DNA of 52,279 bases from Methanobacterium_C sp963845285. GTDB taxonomy: Archaea; Methanobacteriota; Methanobacteria; Methanobacteriales; Methanobacteriaceae. Of this stretch, positions 40,151 through 48,872 are shown piece after piece (the stretch's first letter is position 1; each line of letters begins with the position of its first letter). The notes beneath the pieces were generated by a model. It ran no database searches and was not told the origin of the DNA. It worked only from the letters and a program-made list of their open reading frames with translations. Position numbers and translations under genes: made by a program. The stretch covers positions 1 through 52,279 of the forward strand of contig CAWJRO010000032.1 in NCBI GenBank assembly GCA_963845285.1, written 5' to 3'.

Positions 40151-41496
40151 TGTGAAACCTCCTTAACCATCTGGTACAACATTAATGAGGCTCTTTTTAA
40201 TACTTCGGGGCTGGCATTTTGTATGCTTTCCAGGTCCTTTATATCCTTGAAGATATCCTCTGCATCTTCAGGTGAAATGCTTGAGAGTTCCTGTGTCATG
40301 GGGTCGTACTTCATCAGGGCCATCAGTGCCTTGAATGTTCTTGGAACGTAGGAACCTTCAGGTATCATGGCCTTAAATTCCAGCATGTTGGGTTTTAAGT
40401 AGAGTTCATCTGTTTTCAGGTTAAAAAAGAACAGATCCTTCACATTCAAATGCTCCAGGTAATCAAAGGCATCCTGTCCAACCACACCTTTCAGTTTCAG
40501 GTTTAAAACCGTGTAATTTGGATTTAGTGCTGTTTTTAGGGTATTTTCCAGGTTTTCAACATCTTCCAGGCTCGTTATGTTCATGTTCATGGTTTCCCAG
40601 TTCAGTTTGCCCACTTTTACAGGTTCGATGGTTAGGGTTGTTGGGCATTTGGTTTTTATGGGGTCTATGTTGATTTCTGCTGTTTCATGGTTCAATCTAC
40701 CAATATTTACAGTTTCCATGGTGGTCCTTGATTCTGTGTTGGTTTGCACTGTTTCTGTGAGTGTTGGTTCCCTGACGGGATTTACAGGCTCTAGAATGGT
40801 TTCAACTTGAGGATCTTCCAATCTTTCAATGTCTACAAAGACCACATTACCGCTTGTGTTCTCCCCAAACTTGGTGGTTTCAGGGGTTCCAGGATAGACT
40901 GTGCGTTTCTCGTACTGGAAAAATGAGTGCCATTCACCAAGTGCCAGATAATCCAGATTAGAAATATCCGCCCTCTGGGGGTTTATTGGGAAGTTGGATT
41001 CATCTGTAAATCCTGGTATCTGCATGTTTCCATGGGCCAGTCCAATTGAAATATGGTTATTTTCTGGATTTATCCATTCGGTAGGGTCGCTTTGTGACTG
41101 CTTTTGGTTTACAGGGCAGGGGTACAGTGTAACATCATCCTGAATGTCCAAAGGTTCGGCCTCTTTTAGTATGTGGATGTTTTTAGCAGCATCCCAGATA
41201 GGGTTGTTGTAGGGTGAGTCCCGTGTGAGGGGGTCGTGGTTTCCAGGAAGTATGTAAACAGGTAGATATGTCTGGGACAGATCACTGCATACTTCATGGA
41301 TTATCTGTGAGTCAACCTCGTTGCTGTCGAAGAGATCCCCGGCCACCAGAATAAAATCAACGTTCCTTTCTCTGGCAGTTTCCAGGAGTCTTTTAATAGT
41401 TTCCATCCGAATTTTGCGTGCTATGTCAGCTTTTGGCCCTAGCTGGGCATATTTCATTCCTAAGTGCCAGTCTGCAGTGTGTAAAAACTTCACCAT
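40147..41496 (-). CDS. Mre11/SbcD-like (YhaO) nuclease
   Basis: 449 residues. Calcineurin-type phosphoesterase: HTADWHLG (Asp9, His11), VAGDLFDSNE (Asp54), GNHDP (85-89), AHGNM, and LALGEWHS. The middle (about 240-310) contains a repeated segment: METVNIGRLNHETAEINI and IEPVKVGKLNWETMNMNI, not usual in the family. The C-terminal part (about 330-449) would bind the ATPase coiled coil. Operon with the rad50-like gene (4-base overlap). A broken 5' fragment of this gene lies at 43848. Confidence 0.85.
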   Translation of the reverse strand: MVKFLHTADWHLGMKYAQLGPKADIARKIRMETIKRLLETARERNVDFILVAGDLFDSNEVDSQIIHEVCSDLSQTYLPVYILPGNHDPLTRDSPYNNPIWDAAKNIHILKEAEPLDIQDDVTLYPCPVNQKQSQSDPTEWINPENNHISIGLAHGNMQIPGFTDESNFPINPQRADISNLDYLALGEWHSFFQYEKRTVYPGTPETTKFGENTSGNVVFVDIERLEDPQVETILEPVNPVREPTLTETVQTNTESRTTMETVNIGRLNHETAEINIDPIKTKCPTTLTIEPVKVGKLNWETMNMNITSLEDVENLENTLKTALNPNYTVLNLKLKGVVGQDAFDYLEHLNVKDLFFFNLKTDELYLKPNMLEFKAMIPEGSYVPRTFKALMALMKYDPMTQELSSISPEDAEDIFKDIKDLESIQNASPEVLKRASLMLYQMVKEVSQ

Positions 41497-41728
41497 TTTT
41501 ATAAATCCCCCTAATAAATAAAACCCTCAAGATGAAACAGGTTAGATCAATTTAACCCTTTAACTACTATTTACAGGTTATATTATTATACAAGTTGTAT
41601 TATTAATTTATTTAATCTTTATTATTTTGTGATGATTGAACCAGTTATCAGACCTTGAAATCTGAAACAGGAAAGTTCAAACTTAGTTATGTTTGTACCG
41701 TTATTTGATCTTTCTTTGAAATGTGGAA

Positions 41729-43102
41729 TCAAGGAAGTTCAAACTTAGGCGATGTCTGAACAGTTATCAGATCGTTTAGTATGGAATCTATCACATCAAA
41801 CCTGGCCAACTTATCCTGCCACCTATCCGGAATCCCACTTTCACCGTAATATGCTCCGGCAATCTGTCCGTATATTGCACCGGTGGTATCTGCATCGTCC
41901 CCTAAATTAACAGCCATTAAACATCCCTCTTCAAAGCTTTCACCCTTATAAAAAGCCCAGAGAGCTGCTTCCAATGATTTAACCACAAATCCTCTGCCTT
42001 TAATTTCTGGAGGATTTTTATCTTTAAATGAACCGCAGGCAACCTCATCAATTTCTGGGGCCAATTTGTTCTTTTTCCAGTATCCCTCTACTGGAGAGTA
42101 CCTTTTTGAAAGTATTTTCTCCTTGGATTCTCCAATTAAACAGCCTATGATCAGTCCTGCCATGTACCTGCAGGCGTCAACAGCTAAAACATGGGCATGA
42201 GTTGTTCTGGAACTTTCTGCTGATGTTTCAATGGCCAGAATTGGATCTGAAAAATAAAAAAGTGGAACCGGTGCCAAACGCATTATTGAACCGTTTCCTG
42301 CGGATCTTTCATGGTCAGATCCTGGGTAGGGTTCATGAGTTTTTTCAAACCTGTTTAAGGATTCCCTTGTGGTGTTTCCTATGTCAAAGCATGTTCCATT
42401 AACACTTAAATGGCCTTCCCTGTACCATGATGAAAATTTTTCAAGCTGGTCAACTGGATCGAACATTCCCTTTTCAATCAAACTTTCAGCTGAACACAAT
42501 GCCATTGACGTGTCATCTGTCCATTCACCAGGTTTCAGGTCGAATGCACCGCCGCCAATCATATCATCCACAGGTTGGAATGTTTTTTGGGGTTTAAATT
42601 CCAGTGGAACTCCCAGAGCATCTCCCACTGCCAGTCCAATGATACTTCCCCGGGTTCTGTCAACTATACCATCTCTAATTTCCTTTAAACGGATCAGGAG
42701 CTTCAAGACTATTTGGCGGTCGATCATCTCTGCAATTAAACCTTCAAAGAATCTATCTGCCCTTATTATTGTGGTGAACAGTTTTTGAAGTGTTACGAGA
42801 TCTGCACTGCCTATCAATTCAGGATCATTGAAATATCTGCGTGTTTCATCATTCCATTTAGGTCCTTTAAACATTTGAATCATATTTTCATGGTAAAGGG
42901 CCTTGTAAAAAGCTATACTCTCTTCAGAATAATTGTAAAATGGTAACCGGTCTTGATTGGGGATTATCCCATAAAAATTGTTCTCTGGGTTGTTGAAGTA
43001 GGGTAAATATTCCAGCAGAACATCCATATTTTTGAGATTAGGGTATTTAGGATTTTTCCAGTTTTTAGATTCGGCTCTGTTTTCTATGGATTCTACTGAC
43101 AT
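41729..43102 (-). CDS. DUF6508-ADP-ribosylglycohydrolase fusion
   Basis: 457 residues. Residues about 25-142 match the DUF6508 pattern (LLEYLPYF, FYKALYHENM, TIIRADRFFEG). From 148 an ADP-ribosylglycohydrolase: GLAVGDALGVPLEF, EWTDDTSMAL (metal-binding Asp pair), and near the end GDDADTTGAIYGQIAGAYYG, the di-metal site. Removes ADP-ribose from proteins or nucleic acid. Downstream of it lie mre11/rad50, same direction; 232-base gap to mre11 (41497-41728) holds no gene. Confidence 0.85.
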   Translation of the reverse strand: MSVESIENRAESKNWKNPKYPNLKNMDVLLEYLPYFNNPENNFYGIIPNQDRLPFYNYSEESIAFYKALYHENMIQMFKGPKWNDETRRYFNDPELIGSADLVTLQKLFTTIIRADRFFEGLIAEMIDRQIVLKLLIRLKEIRDGIVDRTRGSIIGLAVGDALGVPLEFKPQKTFQPVDDMIGGGAFDLKPGEWTDDTSMALCSAESLIEKGMFDPVDQLEKFSSWYREGHLSVNGTCFDIGNTTRESLNRFEKTHEPYPGSDHERSAGNGSIMRLAPVPLFYFSDPILAIETSAESSRTTHAHVLAVDACRYMAGLIIGCLIGESKEKILSKRYSPVEGYWKKNKLAPEIDEVACGSFKDKNPPEIKGRGFVVKSLEAALWAFYKGESFEEGCLMAVNLGDDADTTGAIYGQIAGAYYGESGIPDRWQDKLARFDVIDSILNDLITVQTSPKFELP

Positions 43103-43209
43103 GAAATGCCTCCTGAAATTAAAACAAACATTTATTCATAAAACTAGTTTATTATTAAGTATTTAATATTTTTTATAATTTGAAATAAAAAAATGGATTG
43201 GTGGTACAA

Positions 43210-43746
43210 ATGGTGAAGGATGAGGAATTTATCAATCAGGTATATGGGGCTGTATCAAAGGCATTTAAAGCCGAAAAAATTTATTTAAAGGGTAAAGATG
43301 GAGTAGGTAAAATAGTCTTATTTGATGAATCCGAGTTAATCCCTGGGGAAATGAATAGGTATAAAATATCAAATCCAACTATGGCAGTTTTTGACGGTGA
43401 AAAATTGTTAATGGTTGTTGAAGCAATTCCTAAAAAACCCACACCTAAAAAGCTTGTGGGACCAATTCCAGTGTGCATGATAGCACGAAACATGATTATC
43501 AATAAAAAAGATGGACAAAAAGAGTATCAATTGAATAACAAGGATTCTAAATTCCTTCTTTTGATTGTAGTTCCGGCTCAAGGAGATGAGAATGGTCAAA
43601 GAAGTGATAGAATCTTAGATTTGAATGATAAATTAAGAGGAGTCCTGGATCTGGACAGTGAATACTCAAACCTCAAAGATTTCGCTATATGTGAGATCAG
43701 TGATGTTGAACAGGTTTTAGATAAGTTATTAAAAGATAATGCTTAA
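43210..43746 (+). CDS. Hypothetical protein
   Basis: 178 residues from ATG 43210 (MVKDEEFINQVYGAV). Beta-rich core with PTMAVFDGEKLLMVVEAIPK and LVGPIPVCMIARNMIINK, resembling a D...ExxK nuclease-like core only weakly. No family recognised. Divergent from the ADP-ribosylglycohydrolase gene. Confidence 0.55.
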   Translation: MVKDEEFINQVYGAVSKAFKAEKIYLKGKDGVGKIVLFDESELIPGEMNRYKISNPTMAVFDGEKLLMVVEAIPKKPTPKKLVGPIPVCMIARNMIINKKDGQKEYQLNNKDSKFLLLIVVPAQGDENGQRSDRILDLNDKLRGVLDLDSEYSNLKDFAICEISDVEQVLDKLLKDNA

Positions 43747-43847
43747 TCAAAAGGTTCTAGGGATAATGGAGTGGTTCAGTGAGTGGAATGTTCAAGAATC
43801 AATTTAGTCCTTGTTAAAAAGATATCCGTCGCAAAATAATTGAAGTT

Positions 43848-43910
43848 TTTCTCTCGGGCAGTTTCCAGGAGTCTTTTTATGTTTTATGCCCGTTTTTGGC
43901 CCGGGCTGAA
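43848..43910 (-). pseudogene. Fragment of an mre11-like 5' region
   Basis: TTTCTCTCGGGCAGTTTCC and AGGAGTCTTTT match 41367-41396 of the mre11-like gene in the same orientation, then a shortened match through TTTTTGGCCC. No frame is left. It is fused to the viral gene fragment that follows. Confidence 0.7.
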
Positions 43911-44107
43911 TTTAAAACTTGAAATAGAAGAATGTGATGCAAGACGTGAAAGCCTGATGAAAGAATATGACCCTGAAATGGAATTATAAGCAGAAATCCA
44001 ACCCGAACAAGAAAAATTAGTTGAAGAAATAGCAGATCTGGTGATTGCGATCATTAAAAATCTTGGTTATAGTGGCTTGGACCGCCTGGAGGATATTGCA
44101 GAGGATG
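43911..44107 (+). pseudogene. Broken copy of the early viral gene seen at 19924-20370
   Basis: Roughly 80% identical by eye to the part encoding LKLEIEECDARRESLMKEYD to LDRLEDIAE. CAA has become TAA (TTA TAA GCAGAA), so it cannot be translated through. It lies on +, outside the provirus, joined to an mre11 fragment. 44108-44246 contains no supportable gene. Confidence 0.8.
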
Positions 44108-44246
44108 GATATTATTATTCCTACAATTATACCTCCGATTGCTATTTTTTGATCTGTAATTAACATTTTTTAGCCTAAAAAGTTGAAGGAAGTTAAGGTT
44201 AAGTTCTGAACTAATTTTCTATTACTCAGAATAAAATACTATATTT

Positions 44247-44537
44247 TTAAATTTCAGTGCTAATTGCTTCTTTAATTTGAGGCACGTTAATTATCTCTTT
44301 ATAAAATTTGGGATTAATGGAAACATCTGGATCATGGCCTGTCACTTTAGGGTTTATGTATCTTTTTTTAATTAGTTCTTTTAATGCGTGTTTTGCTAAT
44401 TTTAGGTCATGAGATGGAATTCCTTTAATTGCACTTCGTGATGGGGTATGTCTTTTACCTATATGTGCGCCTTTTATTAAGTTAATTAATATTTTAATTT
44501 GAATATCCGATAGTTCTGGAGGCGATTTGTTAGACAT
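44247..44537 (-). CDS. Small winged-helix regulator-like protein
   Basis: 96 residues. LSDIQIKILINLIKGAHIGK ... AIKGIPSHDLKLAKHALKEL-IKKRYI follows the pattern of a winged helix that reads archaeal promoters. Divergent from the HTH gene at 44672; the operator-like repeat at 44636 lies between. Confidence 0.55.
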   Translation of the reverse strand: MSNKSPPELSDIQIKILINLIKGAHIGKRHTPSRSAIKGIPSHDLKLAKHALKELIKKRYINPKVTGHDPDVSINPKFYKEIINVPQIKEAISTEI

Positions 44538-44635
44538 ATATATACGAATATATGGCTATTATTTAAAAAGTTAACCTTTTAATCAAAAAAGTTATGATCA
44601 AATAATGTCGCAAAGTAACTTTTATATACATTGAG

Positions 44636-44652
44636 TGTCCAAAATATGGACA
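44636..44652. promoter_or_regulatory. Operator-like inverted repeat
   Basis: TGTCCA-AAATA-TGGACA, perfect 6-bp arms, 11 bases after the TATA-like CTTTTATATA (44619-44628) and 20 bases before the ATG at 44672: ideal for autorepression of the HTH gene. Ribosome site GGGAGG at 44657-44662. Confidence 0.65.
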
Positions 44653-44671
44653 GCAATGGGAGGTTGTTGAA

Positions 44672-45280
44672 ATGCTAGTAGAATTTTTTGGAAATTATCC
44701 TAGAATAAGAGTAATAGACCTCTTAATTTCAAACCCTTACACGGAGTATACTAAGACTGACATAGCAGAATGTGCAAAAATATCTAGAAGTACATTATAT
44801 GACTTTTTTGAACAATTGGAGGAATATAACTTAATTAAACGCACAAAAAAATATGGTGGAACACAGTTATACCAAGTAGACTCAGAATCACCAGCAATCA
44901 AAGCATTAAGTGCCTTTCAAATGCAATTAGCCAATATAGAAATTAAAAAACAGATGGCTATGTACTTAGAAGAAGGAGATCTTAATGAAAGTGTGGATAT
45001 TGATAAAGCATTAAAAGGTGTTGATAGGGCAGTTGACGAAGAAATTCTAGAACGCCAATTTATTAGAAATCAAGAGTTATTTAATCCAAATGAACTTACA
45101 CTTACGGTTACTTATTCAAAGAAGAGAGAGGATAGTCAAATTTTAACTAAAATCAAAGATAGACTATTCCCAAATATATTATTACCTCATTTTACGGATA
45201 TAACTTCAGATGATAGTAATTTATCACTAAATATACCAAAATACAAACAAATTACATTGGGGGCACAAGATGGAAGATGA
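44672..45280 (+). CDS. Winged-helix transcriptional regulator
   Basis: 202 residues. N-terminal HTH: MLVEFFGNYPRIRVIDLLIS, YTKTDIAECAKISRSTLYDF-FEQLEEYNLI (recognition helix) and a wing. The C-terminal half is helical then beta-rich and is probably a sensing or dimer part. Overlaps the DUF3467-like gene by 11 bases, so they are co-translated; likely self-regulated through 44636-44652. Confidence 0.72.
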   Translation: MLVEFFGNYPRIRVIDLLISNPYTEYTKTDIAECAKISRSTLYDFFEQLEEYNLIKRTKKYGGTQLYQVDSESPAIKALSAFQMQLANIEIKKQMAMYLEEGDLNESVDIDKALKGVDRAVDEEILERQFIRNQELFNPNELTLTVTYSKKREDSQILTKIKDRLFPNILLPHFTDITSDDSNLSLNIPKYKQITLGAQDGR

Positions 45281-45572
45281 AAAACCAATAGATGAAAACA
45301 TCTCTTTAATTATACCTGAAGATGTAGAACAAATATATATAACTGGAGCTTTAGGAGGATTTACAACACATGATTTTAGATTAATTACTTTTAATGAAGT
45401 TATAAAACCTACAAATGCTATAAATGGAGCAGTTAATCTTGTTCGTGAATCTAAACAGGTTTTAGTAATGGCACCTACAACTGCAAAGGAATTGCGAAAC
45501 TGGTTAGATATGCAGATCAAAGAGTATGAAGCTAATAATGGAGAAATTAAATTAATTTTACCTAAAGAATAA
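45270..45572 (+). CDS. DUF3467-like small protein
   Basis: 100 residues. Pattern VEQIYITGALGGFTTHDFRL then VLVMAPTTAKELRNWLDMQI-KEYEANNGEI fits DUF3467 (DF.L, SP..AK.L...L...I..YE...G.I). Function of the family is unknown. In an operon with the HTH gene. 45573-45754 holds the MarR promoter only. Confidence 0.6.
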   Translation: MEDEKPIDENISLIIPEDVEQIYITGALGGFTTHDFRLITFNEVIKPTNAINGAVNLVRESKQVLVMAPTTAKELRNWLDMQIKEYEANNGEIKLILPKE

Positions 45573-45754
45573 TTAAAATTAACTTATTTTATTTTTTAAA
45601 GATCAAATTATCAGATTTAATTCTAATTTTCTATTCTATCCACTTTTCTGGTTTTTTTATTATTTCCTTTGAAATCGTAAAAACTTTAAATAGTATAAAA
45701 TTATATTTGTTGCTATGCGTATTATTTGTATGACAACTAAAAGAAGGAAAGTGT

Positions 45755-46201
45755 ATGGATCAAACGAGCTTAGCAGATTTATTTTCTTTAACTACTGAAA
45801 TAAGAAGAAAAAATGCTTTAATTATGTCTTTAAAACTTAAAAAATATGATATAACTCATGAACAGTGGTTTGTTTTAAGAACTATCACAAATACTGATTT
45901 TTCAACTCAAAAAGTAATTGCAGAACTAACCAACAAAGGTAGATCAACTTTAACAAGGATTTTAGATCAATTAGAACAAAAAAACTTGATAGAGAGACAT
46001 ATAAATGATGAAGACAGGCGTTCAATAGTTTTAGTTGAAACTAACAAAGGTAAAACAATTGTCCAGCAAATTCTTCCCGTAGAAGATGAAATTCGAACCA
46101 GGATAAGGAATGGAATCTCAGAAGATGAGATTATACATCTTAACAACATGTTTAAAAAATTTCTTGAAAATATTGAAGAAATAATCAAAGAGGAGACCTA
46201 A
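45755..46201 (+). CDS. MarR-family regulator
   Basis: 148 residues. Winged helix with DITHEQWFVLRTITN, STQKVIAELTNKGRSTLTRI (recognition helix) and wing EDRRSIVLVETNKGK. Probably represses itself and the following MFS exporter (adjacent, no gap) and is released by a ligand. The upstream GTTGCT...AGACAAC-like imperfect repeat (45709-45738) may be the operator. Confidence 0.88.
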   Translation: MDQTSLADLFSLTTEIRRKNALIMSLKLKKYDITHEQWFVLRTITNTDFSTQKVIAELTNKGRSTLTRILDQLEQKNLIERHINDEDRRSIVLVETNKGKTIVQQILPVEDEIRTRIRNGISEDEIIHLNNMFKKFLENIEEIIKEET

Positions 46202-47392
46202 GTGGAAAATAAACTGTGGTCAAGAAATAACAAATTGTGGTCAAGAAATTTTATCTTCATATTATTATTAACTTTTTTTATGTATATCGGGTACAGTGTC
46301 CTTGTGGTCACGCTCCCCCTTTATGTAAAAAATATTGGGGGAAATTCGACTGAAATGGGGCTGATAGTTAGTTTGTTTGCTGTAGCCGCTTTAATATCAA
46401 GACCCGTAGCTGGTCATTTACTTGATAACTATGGAAGAGAACGAGTTTATATACTAGGTCTGATTTCAATAACCATTGTTACAGCATTCTTCTGTTTACC
46501 TCTGGCTATTATCCTATTATTGGTTACTCGTTTTGGTCATGGTTTCGTCTGGGGTATCACTTCAACTGCAAACTCTGCATTAACAGTTGATGTAGTTCCT
46601 AAAGAATTGTTAGTGCATGGTTGGAGATACTTTGTTTTTGCCCAAAGCATGACAATGGCAGCCGGCCCTATAATAGGGGCTTTCGTCATGTTAAAGTTTG
46701 GTTTTACTCCAACAGCCCTATTAATCACATTTTTAATGGTAATCTGTATTGTAATGGCAAAATTAATAAAATATCCTAAATTTGAAAAACCCCAAACAGT
46801 AATCGAAAAAAAATTTAACTTAAAGGATATGTTTGAAAAAAATGCTTTATTTCCATCATTATTAGCTACATTAGTGATGATGACACTGGGTTTTGTCATG
46901 GCATTTGTAGTTGTATACGGACAACAAATTGGAGTAAATGGTAGCTTATTTTTTGTTGGATTTACTCTAATGATTTTGTTGAGTAATCCTATTGTAAATA
47001 AACTCAGCAACAAATATGGAGATAAATCAGTTTTAGTCATAAGTCCCCTCTGTGTCATCATGGCATTAATTATAATGTCCCTTTCAAATGGACTTATACC
47101 CTTAATAATTGCTTCGTTGTTTTATGGTTTTGGTTATGGAGTTATCTGTCCAATTCTGCAAACATGGGCAGTGGCTGCTTCACCAGAAGAGCGTGTTGGT
47201 GCTGCAAACGGAACATATCTAGCATCACTGGATGTTGGAATTGCCCTCGGTTCTTTAATATTCGGTACAATCTCGGGTTACATTGGATTGGCAAAGACTT
47301 TCAGCCTTTCTTCAATATGCATGGTAATGTTCTTAATATTATACATATTCAACCTGCATAAAAAACGAAATAAGATTTCAGTTAATGAATAG
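46202..47392 (+). CDS. MFS transporter (DHA1-like), MarR-controlled
   Basis: 396 residues, 12 membrane helices, GTG start directly after the MarR stop. Motif A-like SRPVAGHLLDNYGRERVYIL. The N-terminus has the duplication KLWSRNNKLWSRNF, from a 21-base tandem repeat. Likely drug or metabolite exporter. Same family as the provirus MFS at 26684. Confidence 0.87.
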   Translation: MENKLWSRNNKLWSRNFIFILLLTFFMYIGYSVLVVTLPLYVKNIGGNSTEMGLIVSLFAVAALISRPVAGHLLDNYGRERVYILGLISITIVTAFFCLPLAIILLLVTRFGHGFVWGITSTANSALTVDVVPKELLVHGWRYFVFAQSMTMAAGPIIGAFVMLKFGFTPTALLITFLMVICIVMAKLIKYPKFEKPQTVIEKKFNLKDMFEKNALFPSLLATLVMMTLGFVMAFVVVYGQQIGVNGSLFFVGFTLMILLSNPIVNKLSNKYGDKSVLVISPLCVIMALIIMSLSNGLIPLIIASLFYGFGYGVICPILQTWAVAASPEERVGAANGTYLASLDVGIALGSLIFGTISGYIGLAKTFSLSSICMVMFLILYIFNLHKKRNKISVNE

Positions 47393-47438
47393 GAACTCAC
47401 CTAGGTGGGTTTTGATTAAATGTTTTTTTTAATATTTT

Positions 47439-47582
47439 AAATATTTTTATTTAATTAATGGGATTTCCTCTTTAATGGCTTCATTAAGCTCATGCATCAT
47501 AAAACCAATTCCTTTACATTTACTAAGTGGATTGTAAACCTTTTTATCTGGGAAAATATCATTAACCATCTTAGTGTAATTC
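47439..47582 (-). pseudogene. 3'-end remnant of a DUF6884-like gene (left copy of flanking direct repeat)
   Basis: About 144 bases match 51833-51976 with few changes, encoding NYTKMVNDIF and KKVYNPLSKCKGIGFMMHEL up to a stop at 47447-47449. It lacks the rest of the gene and a start. Together with the intact copy it brackets the McrBC-type module in direct orientation. Confidence 0.88.
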
Positions 47583-47591
47583 TTACTGGTG

Positions 47592-48872
47592 TTAATCTAC
47601 TAATTCAAGATGATTTTCAAGAATTTTGACCAATCCCTCTTCTAAATTTTTATGTTTTAAAATAAACACAGGCTCTTCAAAGGCTTTAGAAAAGCTTTTA
47701 ATATGAATGTTATCCCAAACTGCTAGAACTCCCTGTGGGTTTTTGGATGTTTTAAAGCATTCTTTAAAGTCATAGATGTATCCTAAAACTTTGTAAACAC
47801 TGTCCACTATATAGTCACGATTTTTGCTTCTTTTAACTTCAATTATGATGTAAGAACTTTTGTTATTGTTCTGTATTTCTAAAAGAATATCTGGACGCCT
47901 TAAAGAAACATTTAGGTTATAATTTTCAAATATATCTTTATACTTACTGTTTTTACCAAACTCTTCAGGCATTTGCTGATAAAAAATGTACATTTCATTG
48001 TTATTTTCGTTATATTTGGCTGTATACTTCAAATTGGGTTTTAAAAGACCAATATTCAGCTTTCCGGAACGTTTTTCAAGAACATTAAGTAAATTGAAGA
48101 GGACATATATTTCGAACAGTTTATCATTGTTTAAAGGCTCTAAAATTTGTTTTTCAATTAATTCACGTATAATGGACTCCTCTTTGATTAAAAAAAGATC
48201 CTCATAAAGTTCATAGCAGCTTGCAACTTTTTGGTAAGACTTGTTACGGTGGGTTTTTGCCTTTTGCAGTGTTTTGGGCTTTATGAAACGGGGCATGCTT
48301 ATATTTTGAAAATAAATATTTTTAGAATATTTTTTAGCCTCAAAGTACCTTGAAATAATTATTTCTCTCCAGTTATCCCATTTTTCCTTTAGAAGGAGTT
48401 CTTCAGGCATTTGCAAGTCGATGCTTTTGGCTAAACTCCGGATCTTCCACAACATGAACCTCAAGAGCTGATTTTCAGGGAGATCGTACATTTTACTGGC
48501 TGGTTTGCAGATAAATAGGCTTGGATCATTGTACCCTTGGCTGAAACGCTCTTTATAAGTTAAATTCCAATCAATTTTTCCCCTTATAATTCCCCTACAT
48601 TCTATTACTTCTTTTTGAGTTGAATGAGATAAATTGCGCATGATATGTGGCAGTTCCTCTAGCAATTCCTTTACTGCAGGGCTTAAAAGAAAGTGAACTG
48701 TTTTGAGGAGGTGCAGTTCTTCTTCAGATAATCCTGTTAAACTTTTAAGGTGATACTCCAAGTTGGGGAGAGCTTCTTTAAAAAGATAACGACATAAGTT
48801 TGGTTTAACGTACTTTAAAACCAAATTTCTGTCTGATGTACTCCAACAACCGTCTTGATCAGTGAAATTCAT
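47592..48872 (-). CDS. McrC-like restriction nuclease subunit
   Basis: 426 residues. McrC-type: helical N-terminal region that contacts the McrB ring, then a C-terminal PD-(D/E)XK core with RRPDILLE (Asp328) and YIIIEVKRS (Glu345-x-Lys347). It cuts DNA when the NTPase translocates on modified DNA. Starts immediately after the McrB-like stop; same operon. Confidence 0.82.
   Translation of the reverse strand: MNFTDQDGCWSTSDRNLVLKYVKPNLCRYLFKEALPNLEYHLKSLTGLSEEELHLLKTVHFLLSPAVKELLEELPHIMRNLSHSTQKEVIECRGIIRGKIDWNLTYKERFSQGYNDPSLFICKPASKMYDLPENQLLRFMLWKIRSLAKSIDLQMPEELLLKEKWDNWREIIISRYFEAKKYSKNIYFQNISMPRFIKPKTLQKAKTHRNKSYQKVASCYELYEDLFLIKEESIIRELIEKQILEPLNNDKLFEIYVLFNLLNVLEKRSGKLNIGLLKPNLKYTAKYNENNNEMYIFYQQMPEEFGKNSKYKDIFENYNLNVSLRRPDILLEIQNNNKSSYIIIEVKRSKNRDYIVDSVYKVLGYIYDFKECFKTSKNPQGVLAVWDNIHIKSFSKAFEEPVFILKHKNLEEGLVKILENHLELVD

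Noticed and set aside
43210..43746. Hypothetical protein considered as a PD-(D/E)XK nuclease
   Set aside because: Only a loose D...E arrangement is visible and no convincing ExK follows, so it is left unassigned.
44108..44246. Possible small membrane peptide on the minus strand from about 44165
   Set aside because: Its frame runs straight into the pseudogene debris; a hydrophobic start alone is not enough evidence.
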